Source: Intoshia linei (Eukaryota; Orthonectida; Rhopaluridae). From it: a DNA stretch of 28,800 bases. The stretch's first letter is position 1; every line of letters starts with the position of its first letter. Location: assembly GCA_001642005.1 (NCBI GenBank), contig LWCA01000404.1, forward strand, positions 1-28,800. The letters are read 5' to 3'. The notes under the pieces are model-generated. The model was given only the letters and a program-made list of their open reading frames with translations, was not told the origin of the DNA and made no database searches. Shown here in pieces: positions 1 to 8,429 of this stretch. A program made the position numbers and the translations under genes.

Positions 1-287
1 CCGAACCTTGATTTACATTAGTGTTAATAATTTACCATTAATATAGCTGCCCCTGGTGTTGAAATTAATTTAGAGTCACATACGCATAACATATTAATTT
101 TAGAATCATCTTTCTCTTCAAATATATTTTCTTCAGTTCACATATCAATTAAATGATGGACTACCATAAGATCCACATTGACGGGCCGTACGAGAATTTT
201 TCTTTTTAATATAATAGTTTTTTTCACTTTTACTGGAGTACCCAATATTTCTTTTTTAGATGGATTATCATTTTGTTCCGTGGCCAT
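1..287 (-). CDS. Tentative small gene or 5' part of a gene, unknown product (partial)
   Basis: On the minus strand an ATG at 287 (context gatatATGG) opens 49 codons, rich in Lys and Ile, before a TGA at 140-138. A second open stretch in another frame follows at about 137-28. It is acidic at first (ENIFEEKDDSK) and then reads LISTPGAAILM before a GTAAAT. A short intron would be needed to join the two frames. A GTAGTC donor lies at about 170 with several AG positions 34-51 nt downstream, in line with the very short introns elsewhere in the window, but no acceptor here is convincing. A further open segment upstream (about 541-290) could belong to the same or another transcript. I recognise no domain. 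This may be a real gene continuing past the left edge or chance open frames in AT-rich DNA. Confidence 0.22.
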
Positions 288-540
288 ATATCCTGTTTCG
301 ATTTTTTGCTTCTTTCTCTTGCAATACCACGAAATGGCAATATTATGTTTTTATTCTTTTTTGATAATATTCTGCAAAGAACATTTTTATTAGTAGGTAG
401 CTTCTGTTCATTAAAAATGCAACCGACATATAGACCAACCAAAATATCTCCAATTCTTGTGTTCATTTTTGGTATTTTAAAAGATTGCAATAAAATTGAA
501 TTGAAATTGATATTGATATAAAAATAATGAACGTAAATCA

Positions 541-1251
541 AATATTCAATAGCGTAAAATATTTAATATATGTGCTGCAGTATTTATAAGGCGAGATTAA
601 TAATAAATAATGATTAGATATCAATTAATCCAAGATTATATTTCAATTAAATTATATTGGTAGTGTAATCTTTCCAAGAAAAAAAAGGGAAAATATTTTG
701 ATTATACTTTATAATAATTTCCTCAACAGGATTATTTTTAATTGAAAAATAATAATAATCTCTTAATATCTCTTTAGTGCTAATTGCCCATCGAATTCTA
801 AAATTTTCCAAAAAATGTGACACTCTAATGTACATATAATGTTATAATATAGATTTAAAGAACGTTGCCTTTAGATTAATATAACATAATTTATTTAAAT
901 TAACTTTAGTCGACATTAAATCAATTAAATGTATATTACAAATATGCAATACGTTGAAAATTATACATAATATCAATTTATTACTGATTTCGATGATTTT
1001 CATTAATTTTTAAGTGTAAAAAAATTAATTCTCTATCACAGAAACGATGATGGTGGCGATGATTGTAATTTAATGCTAGTTAAAATAAATTAAAAACGGG
1101 GCAAGACCAAAGCGCGAGAACCAGATGTTTCCACAATTGTAAACTACATTGTAAATATTAATAGCTATATCAAATCCTCGAAAACCTGTTTAAAGTATGG
1201 ACTAAACACTACCGATACTGTGAATAGTATAATTTAGAAAGTTATTATTAA
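541..1251. other. AT-rich intergenic stretch, nothing recognised
   Basis: No reading frame with a recognisable domain, no RNA gene and no clear repeat termini were seen here. Short open frames on both strands have compositions expected by chance at this AT content. Confidence 0.5.
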
Positions 1252-1578
1252 GTAGAAATAGTTTCTAAAGGAAGAATTGAACAAAAAATTTTTGTTTCGA
1301 ATAATGTACCGGCTGATGCAAATGCGTTTAGAATACATGGATTAATCTTAGAAAAAAATTATAGAATAACAATTTTCGCTTTTAACATTCTTGGAATGGG
1401 TAAAGGAGCATATATAGAAGCATCTACCACTCCTGCCACAATACCAGACTCACCCGTTTTCACAATCGAAGAAATTCGATCAACTTCTGTTTTATTTTTA
1501 TATGAATCCGATCAATACAGCGAAAACCCAGGAAATGTTTTTTATGTTCAGTATAAAAGATTGAGTGAATATAGTTAA
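1252..1578 (+). pseudogene. Isolated fibronectin type III domain fragment, cell-adhesion-molecule-like
   Basis: An open frame of about 108 codons runs from just after a TAA (1249-1251) to a TAG at 1576-1578. It reads like the end of one FN3 domain (tyrosine-corner segment LILEKNYRITIFAFNILGMG), a linker TTPATIPDSP, and the start of a second FN3 (VFTIEEIRSTSVLFLYES, then GNVFYVQYKR). The pairing of a Pro-rich linker with the F-Y-V-x-Y-R/K strand recalls the juxtamembrane FN3 repeats of neuroglian/L1-family adhesion proteins, but that assignment is tentative. No signal peptide, Ig domain, transmembrane segment or further FN3 was found nearby. The candidate acceptor has no pyrimidine tract, and the only candidate donor (GTTAAA at the end) is weak. 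A decayed or retro-transposed fragment is more likely than a working exon. Confidence 0.45.
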
Positions 1579-1989
1579 AAAAAACGTTTGAGCAATCTGA
1601 TTCGATAAATACTATCAGAATCATTACACTGGATTTTATTACACTATTACATATCTATTACACTTTTGTAATATACATATCAGACTCTGATATGCAGAAA
1701 TCATTGATATTTATTATATTGTTTTATTAACACTATAGATAAAAAATTACCTGTAATCTTTAATTTTTTTAGTACTACCTTAAAATTGGAAGTGAAATCA
1801 TGAAACTACAAAAATGTATTGATTGACATTTATTAAATATGATTCAATTCATTAAAAGTGGGGGAAATTGGCTTAAACAAAATTTTAAATTTAGATTTGA
1901 CACTTAAAATTTTATTTTAAAAGCTGAAATTTAAAAATTTAATTAAATTTATTAAAAAAATTAAAATTATTATAATTAAAAAACCATTA

Positions 1990-2340
1990 TTCTGATAAAT
2001 TTTATTCCAGTTGATATAAATACAAAAATTCAACCCCAGAAATTTAAGCATTCCCGATGAAAAATAATTTTTAATATATTAACAACCAATATTTTTCAAA
2101 TATTTCGATTAAAATAAATATTGATCCTACAATTTCAAAAAAATGTGCATTGAACGTCTACACATTTCCCAATTATAATAAAAATCTATATAATTCCTTT
2201 TTTCGGATTTTTTTTTATTGCTACGCAATTTTTCAATCTCAAATTCTCATTTTCAAAACATTGTGTTTAAAATTTAAATTAAAACTACAACTACGAATTA
2301 CTAAAAGTAATACAACTTTGTTATTATAATTTTTATATAT
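1990..2340. repeat. Dispersed repeat copy shared with the left arm of the 22-25 kb element
   Basis: This stretch matches 22440-22800 in the same orientation, and 24530-24830 in reverse. The match passes through blocks such as GTTGATATAAATACAAAA, an ATTCCCG(A/G)TGAA block, TGTGCATTGAACGTCTACAC and ACTAAAAGTAATACAACTTTG, with small indels. It is therefore a fragment of the long-inverted-repeat family described at 22124-25328, without the terminal segment. Confidence 0.7.
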
Positions 2341-2595
2341 ATTGAAATCCTTTGCAATATTGATAAAATTCACCTGAAATATGTTTATCAAGTGCTATAT
2401 TCGATATTTCATTATCACCCGTGGGCAATTGCTTTGCATTGCATTTCCCGACCATAAAAATTTGTGAACTATGTTTGAAACATAATGTGAATCTAGGAAT
2501 GGTAAAAAATAAATAGTGTTGTAAATAAATAATGTTAAATAAATTTAATCCATTTCATATGTATTTAATTCATTAATGTTTTATTCATGCTTATT

Positions 2596-4518
2596 AGGGC
2601 TGTTTATTTTCTACAAAATTTTGGATTAGAAAAAAATCCACCGTCCTACCTTGAAGAGGGTACTTTAAAACCCATAAAAATAAAATTTTAGAAAAAATGA
2701 CCTTAAAAATGTGTACCCTATTTGAATTTTAAGGTTTTTGCGCGTTTTTTCACTTTTTCTTAATTGGCGCCATTTTTTTTTTAAAGATGGATATGATTAA
2801 TGTATGACCCATTAAGACATATACCAAATTTGGACAGAAAAAATTTAATATTTAACTTCACAAGGTGTTTTTCCAAAAAAAGGGGTGTTTGTAATATTGG
2901 TCAAATTTATTAAATCTAACAATTATAATAACGATAAATTTACTTTAAATATGAAAATTTGTGTGTCCTATGTTGAAATTCAGTTATTAACGTTTTAAAC
3001 ACATTTTAATGAAAAAAAGTAATATGAACTCTCTATAAGCCGAGCTAAAAAATTGAACTGTGTTTGTTCTAATCAATTAATTTATGTATGACGATATGTA
3101 AAATGTTATGCAGATTCGAGGCAATTGAGTGTAGTTTTTTTTGTATTATTAGTTTCTTCGTTTTAATTAATTAAAATCAGGAAAAAAACACGAAAATACT
3201 TTATCTTGAGAAAATTACGATAAATCATGGAAACAATAGTTTTTTAAATTTTTATTTTGTTAAAATTTAACAATAATTTTGTTTCAATATCAACAATATT
3301 ACGGTCGACAAAATTTTTTTACATATCACCGAGATCTCTCACAAATTTCATTTGTAACATCCACATTGATAGGATATGATCGCAACATATTCCGATTAAA
3401 GCATTTCAATGTTTTACCTTCCAGTATGCTTAGTAATAATTCAATTGATTCAGTTTGCCTTCTACAAGTGAACCAAGCAGGCACCCAGTAATCGACAACA
3501 AAATTGCAAACATCAATTATAGCTGCAGATTTGTCTAAACTAAGATAATATTTTAACAGATAGTTAACTTTGTTATTCCAGCGAGCTTTAGACCAAAGGT
3601 CCCAATTTTCTGATTGAATTAATAGGATATACCCCGGTATTAAACAAATATTTTACTGTCTCACCTAATCCAGACAACTCTGAATAATCGTTCCTACATC
3701 ATCTTGGGTATTTAAATTCCATTCTTGCTTCTTTATAATGTGGTAACCACAGCAAAAAATTAATTTTGAGAATCTCAACAAAACCTAAGGATATATTGGG
3801 TTTAATGCTGCTAACCGGAAATTTAAATGTAAAATAAATTTGTAGTATTCTATCAAGAACATGTAATCTACATGGTTGGCAAATCAATTGAAGCATAGCA
3901 TTTATTTTTTTATTTTAAGTTACGACAATCTACATATCCCATAATACAATTTGATTCTATATGCATGTTGTAAAATTGCTGGTCCAAAATTGATTAAAAA
4001 ATTTTAGGTTCACAAGAAATGTCAAATAATTTTATAAATTGTTTATGTTTGCCATGCCTTATTTTTTGATTTTTTCTTGTTATTAATTGTAATAATCTAC
4101 GCTTTATTGAATTCTTTGTAATTGTTTTAATTCGACATTTTTTCTATAAAAATATCAATTCATCAGAAATCAAATCAATTCGATCATTAACGGACTTGGT
4201 AGTATGAAATAGAAATGCATATCTTTCTAATGTATTAATTTTAGTTGGCAATCAAGATATGTCACTTAAATTATTCATTAATAATTTATTATAAAACTTT
4301 TATAAACGGATAAATAAAATAAATGAATGTAAATAGAATTGTTATGCTAGTTACTGATGAAATATTTAAAAATAAACCTCACATTTTATATATACTTTTG
4401 AAGATATAAATTGATTTAGGGTACATATTTTTAACAAAATGACCATTTTTAATGGGCACAAACATTATTACACACTTTGAAGTATATGGTGTGCCCATGG
4501 ATTTTTTTGAACAGCCCT
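2596..4518 (-). mobile_element. Decayed DNA transposon with inverted termini, about 1.9 kb
   Basis: The termini are inverted: AGGGCTGTT at 2596-2604 and AACAGCCCT at 4510-4518. Inside them, related subterminal stretches (AAAATGACC..., then ATGTGTACCCTA at 2695-2730 and its counterpart at about 4420-4460 in reverse) extend the inverted similarity to about 100 bp. The minus strand between about 4250 and 3330 carries a broken transposase-like protein: an N-terminal LPTKINTLERYAFLFHTTKS part, a middle part (LICQPCRLHVLDRI..., SIKPNISLGF), then NDYSEL, SKARWNNKVNYLLKYYL and FVVDYWVPAWF. Several stops and frameshifts interrupt it. The pattern fits, from memory, an unnamed multi-copy transposase-like protein family abundant in aphids and other arthropods. 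No exact target duplication was found at the ends. Confidence 0.62.
3330..4250 (-). pseudogene. Broken transposase-like gene inside the 2596-4518 element
   Basis: At least three frames are needed to follow the protein. About 4250-3960 gives the N-terminal region, with one in-frame stop where a Trp is expected before KKCRIKT. 3896-3699 gives the middle, which includes a Cys/His-containing L-I-C-Q-P-C-R-L-H stretch and the segment PNISLGFVEIL. About 3690-3330 gives ENWDLWSKARWNNKVNYLL and the aromatic DYWVPAWFTCRR block, ending at a TGA near GERSR-type residues. The order of these blocks matches the remembered family (Leu-rich N-terminus, catalytic middle, then an A-R-W-M-x-K block followed by an aromatic helix). 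No part is intact enough to be active. Confidence 0.55.
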
Positions 4519-5175
4519 AAATAAAAGCATTGCTTATATTTTAATATCTGATAACTTATAAATTATTGTAGATTAGAAAGTAACTATAATTCTAAAAATT
4601 AAGTAATTACAAAAATATTCATAACTTTGATTTCAGATTTTTACTAATTTTTGATTATAAGGTTTTTAGCTGAAAATATCACCCTAAACCATGAACTGTA
4701 ATAGAAACAAATATAATATCATCATGTATTGCAATAATTTATATATTCAGTGAAAAATTAAATAATTTAATTAGATTTTTAATTATGAATGACTCAATTT
4801 CTGAAAATTTAATTTTTGATAAACAGTAGTCTATCAAAAACTATATTAGAAATTGGGTTTTTTTTAATTCTAGGATTGTTAATATTTTAATTAAACAGTA
4901 AAATAATTTTATTTAACTAATAATGTTAATTCAATTAAATGTTAAAATTAATTTAATAATGTAAGTATATAAAGAATTATTCGTAATCACTTGACATAAA
5001 TTAACCTTGAAAATGACAATTACAAAAATATTGGCTAAAAAAACTAATCGACACGTAAAAAAAATAAACAATTGAATGGACGCTACATTAATATCAATAT
5101 CTAAACACTCGGAAAATATAAATACAAAAAATCAATATTAATCAGTAAATAATAAAATAAGACATTAATCAAAAA
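4519..5175. other. AT-rich intergenic region upstream of the CD225-like gene
   Basis: No gene or repeat terminus was recognised. The last roughly 100 bases before 5176 are the presumed promoter and 5' UTR of the small membrane-protein gene; the start codon has the context AAAAAATGA. No distinct TATA motif stands out from the background. Confidence 0.4.
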
Positions 5176-5482
5176 ATGACACCCAAACAAACAGTAACAG
5201 ATGAATACACAATAGGATCATTAAAACAAACATATTACAAAATAATTTACATGACATCATATGTTGTACTGATTACTATATTTCCGCTTGGTAAAATAAA
5301 TAAAGATAAACCTAACCTTAAAAGGAATTTTAGCTGTAACATTTGCAACCTACAACCAAGAATATGTAAAAATGAAAAATAAAGAAAAGGCGAAAATATT
5401 TGCAAGATACACATTAATAATGATAATTTTAGCAATAGTCCTAACAGCATTATTAACATTATTCTACATTACACATAAATAA
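5176..5482 (+). CDS. CD225/dispanin-like two-helix membrane protein, 90 aa, 34-nt intron
   Basis: Exons are 5176-5290 and 5325-5482, joined in phase 1 across a 34-nt intron that begins GTAAAAT, has a CTAACC branch-like site and ends AAAAG. The join gives a continuous 90-residue protein. An N-terminal polar part (1-18) is followed by a first hydrophobic helix with IYMTSYVVLITIFPLGILAV (about 25-44), a charged loop (QEYVKMKNKEKAKIFAR) and a second helix LIMIILAIVLTALLTLFYI (about 69-87). The I-F-P-L-G-I-L-A-V turn, with a loop carrying an E-x-A-K-x-x-A-R pattern, is the signature of the CD225 family (IFITM, PRRT, dispanins), which are small membrane proteins with a re-entrant first helix. The exon junction falls inside the diagnostic PLG-ILA motif, which supports splicing strongly. 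The stop is TAA at 5480-5482. Function beyond membrane localisation is unknown. Confidence 0.72.
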
Positions 5483-5489
5483 ATTTATT
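5478..5489. terminator. Palindromic bidirectional poly(A) signal AATAAATTTATT
   Basis: The 12-mer AATAAATTTATT is its own reverse complement, so it presents AATAAA on both strands (5478-5483 plus, 5489-5484 minus). It overlaps the stop codon of the plus-strand CD225-like gene (5480-5482) and the last base of the minus-strand helicase stop (5491-5489). If used, it would serve as cleavage/polyadenylation signal for both converging transcripts and imply overlapping 3' ends. Confidence 0.6.
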
Positions 5490-7967
5490 TACGATTCATT
5501 ATTTACAATTTTTACACAAGGTACGCAAGATATACCGTAATATGAAGCCATTGACTGAAGGTTTTCATCTGAAATGGTTATTTTAAAAGAAAATTTTGTA
5601 AATTTTAAAAACGCAGTAATACTAGATTTAGCATCATGCTTTAATTCCTCATTCATAGCCACGATTGTTTGCAAAGCATTTTTACAAGACGGTAAATTTT
5701 CAAAATTGATAAAGATTGGTTTCAGTAGCAATCCTGAATTTTTCAGTTTATCCAAAAAGTTTATAAAATCCAATTCATATTTTGTAATAAACATTAAACA
5801 ATTGCCACAATTATTATTGCGAGCAGTTCTACCGGCACGGTGGATATAACTGTTGACATTGACGGGTAAATCGTATTGAACAATCCAATCTACATTGGGA
5901 AAATCTAAACCCCTAGCAGCGATATCTGTAGCAAATAAAAATGCAACATCTTTTTCACAAAACACTTTAAAAGTTTTATTACGTTTAAACTGATTCAATT
6001 TTCCGTGTAGAGCTAATGCCGGCATTCTTGGTTGTAATTTTTTGATACATTTCACAATAAACCTAACCTGTTTACAAGTTGATACAAAAATTATAATTTT
6101 TTTGTTTGAATTTTTTTTTATAAATGACCAAATTAAATCCAATTTTCTATGGAGGGGTGTAATGATGTAATGTTGTTGTAATAAGTGAGGTGTCTTTAAA
6201 AGTTTTTGCTCGTTTACGGAAACAACTACAGCTTCCTTTTTTAAATTTAATTTTTGCAATTTTTTTATAGAGTGTGTTTGAGTGGCACTAAATAATAAAA
6301 CTTGTTTTTTTTTGGGTAGTTCTTCTAAGATTGCATCAATTTGTGGACCAAATCCCATTTCCAGCATTTTATCCGCTTCGTCAAGTATTAACATTTTTAA
6401 TTTATCGAAAACAAAGTTTTCTATTACACCCATACATTCCATCAATCTTCCGGGTGTAGAAATGATAATGTTCGTCAGTGGTTGTATTGCTTTAGCTTGG
6501 GTAGATTTAGAGGAATATAACCGAATTTTTTCAATTTGACCGCCTACAACCAGTCCAATTGTTAATCCACTAAACATTGCGATATCTCGAAAAACTTGAG
6601 TGATTTGGTAAGCTAATTCACGAGTGGGACAAATAATTAAAGCACCAATGCCTAAAATTGAAAATAAAATAATATTTAATATACACGAGGTGTCAAAATT
6701 GAAATCTTCAGTCAAACCACCAAAGGAACTTTTTTTAAAAATTAAAATGTAAACAATATAATAAGGGTGTCTACTAAAAATCAAAATTTACCAACACTAA
6801 CAGGAAAAATTCAGTTTTAACAACCTTTAAAGCAAAAATCCGGTTTGCGATAGTTTGCAAAGTATTGCGAAGTATCCCATAAAAACTCAATATCACAAAC
6901 AAAACAAAATACGCTAATTATTTCTATTATTTCTAATTTTTTTGTAATATGGTTTGTAGGTATACTATGGTATCTTAATATTTCAGTTTTAACTTGGGCC
7001 TGTAGTGGATACTATAACTCAAAAATGAAAACTCGATTTTTCCATTAAAAGTTGGTAAAAGTGGGTTTTCCCATAAGGGTTGATAAAATTGAGATTTTTT
7101 CTTAGGGGTTTATAAAAGTGAATTTTTCCTTTAAAGGTTGATAAAACTGGAATTTTTCCTTTAAAGGTTGATAAAACTGGAATTTTTCCATTAAAGGTTG
7201 GTAAAAGGTGTTGGATTTAAGAATATGCTCATATAATAATATAATTTTGTCTCATCACATCAATTTTTCAAGTCATGTTCATTTCTATGAATTTCAATCG
7301 AATCTGTGTCGACATAACCATATTTATTTAAATACATAATTAAAAAGGTCATTAAATATTTCCTTTAAAAGGTTAAATCAATGGCTCATATTTCCTCTAT
7401 GTATAAGAGATGCTGGACACAAGTGTGATCCGATATACGAATTTTTGCGACTGACTGCATAAATTAATCCAATAATTAAAATAAAGAAGTTATATCCAAT
7501 TTTGTAAATTTGGGACTATTCTGGGTTTACACACATGTATTTCACAAAAAAAAATAAAAAACTACACAAATTGGGGCCACTGTAATATACCATAAAGTTT
7601 ATGGCACAAACTACATTTGATCAACATGTTAAATAAAATTACCATGAATTTGAGACCAGTTGTATTTTAAAAGTATTTCAATAGTTGGGATAACAAATGC
7701 CAAAGTTTTACCGGACCCTGTAACAGAAGAAGCAACAATATCACTACCAGTTAAACAAATTGGAATAGATTGTAGTTGAACAGGTGTAGCTTCTATAAAA
7801 TTATGTTTTTTTAATGCTCTCTTTACTTGGTCTGATAAAAATGACATATTTTCAAAATTTTTCTCTTTATAAACATCTTGACTATTCAAATCTTGTTGCA
7901 AACATATTTTAGGTTTTTTAAATTGTTTAAATTCAACATTTTCTTTTCTTTTCATTCTATTTGACAT
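5489..7967 (-). CDS. DEAD-box ATP-dependent RNA helicase, DDX10/Dbp4 type, 495 aa
   Basis: Exons are 7967-7643 and 6651-5489 (phase 1 junction CATG|GTAATT...TTTTAG|GC). Joining gives NWSQIHG-IGALIICPTREL, as in Dbp4/DDX10 (W-x-x-x-x-G-x-G-V-L-I-I-S-P-T-R-E-L). Visible motifs: Q motif around FIEATPVQLQSIP (57-69), motif I SVTGSGKT (81-88), Ia PTRELA (117-122), Ib TPGR (174-177), DEAD (199-202), SAT (230-232), V ATDIAARGLDF (349-359), VI HRAGRTAR (379-386). A C-terminal DUF4217-like segment (ENLPSCKNALQTI... to the Ala-Ser-Tyr-Tyr-Gly-Ile part) follows. Dbp4/DDX10 acts in nucleolar pre-rRNA processing for the small ribosomal subunit. All catalytic motifs are intact; motif I begins with Ser where most families have Ala. 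The long charged C-terminal tail of vertebrate DDX10 is absent. The gene is divergent from the SLC12 gene and convergent with the CD225-like gene. Confidence 0.85.
6652..7642 (-). other. Intron of the helicase gene (991 nt)
   Basis: Donor GTAATT at 7642 and acceptor TTTTAG ending at 6652 on the minus strand. Besides a 30-bp tandem repeat (about 7033-7207) no coding or transposon content was recognised. It is much longer than most other introns in the window. Confidence 0.75.
7033..7207. repeat. Tandem repeat of about 30 bp, roughly six copies
   Basis: Units follow the form GTTGATAAAACTGGAATTTT TCC(T/A)TTAAAG. The two units around 7137-7195 are nearly identical, while the outer ones are diverged in both sequence and length (28-30 bp). 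The array lies wholly within the helicase intron. Confidence 0.8.
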
Positions 7968-8429
7968 TTTATATTATATATTTAAATTTTTAATGTCTTA
8001 TATAGTGAGTGATATTATATTAACAAATGTAAGTAGTATTAAGATTAGTTTATTTTCATATTTTCAGATATAAAAAGTTGGTATTACATTAACTCTTTAA
8101 CCCTTAGACTCTAAGGCTTAGAGTATATGGTCTAAGATTTTATAGATTCTATACTGCTAAAAAAACTAAACTGTAAACTTTGAAGTGTTAACCTTTTTCA
8201 TGACTCGCAATTTCAAATAAATAAAAGGTATTGTTTACATTGGGTACTGATTCTAATTTTATTGATGAATATACAAATTTACGTAATGACGCTAATTTCA
8301 TATGAAAACAAAACTGATTAACTGTAAATAAAATAGACATTTCATACTGCGTGTTTAAATAAATTAATTATCAAGAAAAATTATTGTTGAACATTTCTAT
8401 GGATAAGACTATTTCATTATTTACTTAAA
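7968..8429. promoter_or_regulatory. Shared divergent promoter region of helicase and SLC12 genes
   Basis: The two start codons, at 7967 (minus) and 8430 (plus), are 462 bp apart with no other gene between them, so this interval must contain both 5' UTRs and promoters. It is AT-rich with no CpG-rich block. A short imperfect inverted repeat (CTTAGACTCTAAGG) sits near 8103-8116. No specific promoter element can be named. Confidence 0.45.

Noticed and set aside
230-541. Minus-strand open frame of 103 codons at the left edge
   Set aside because: The ATG at 287 in a different frame gives a more plausible composition. The frame's C-terminal part overlaps that one and no domain is seen, so it is mentioned only as context.
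3279-3491. Plus-strand open frame of 70 codons
   Set aside because: It is antisense to the transposase-like remnant on the minus strand, which has recognisable family blocks.
3330-3620. Resemblance of the minus-strand protein to the katanin p80 C-terminal (con80) domain
   Set aside because: A few residues fit, but spacing does not. The upstream blocks, the inverted termini and the ARW-x-x-K block fit a transposase-like family better.
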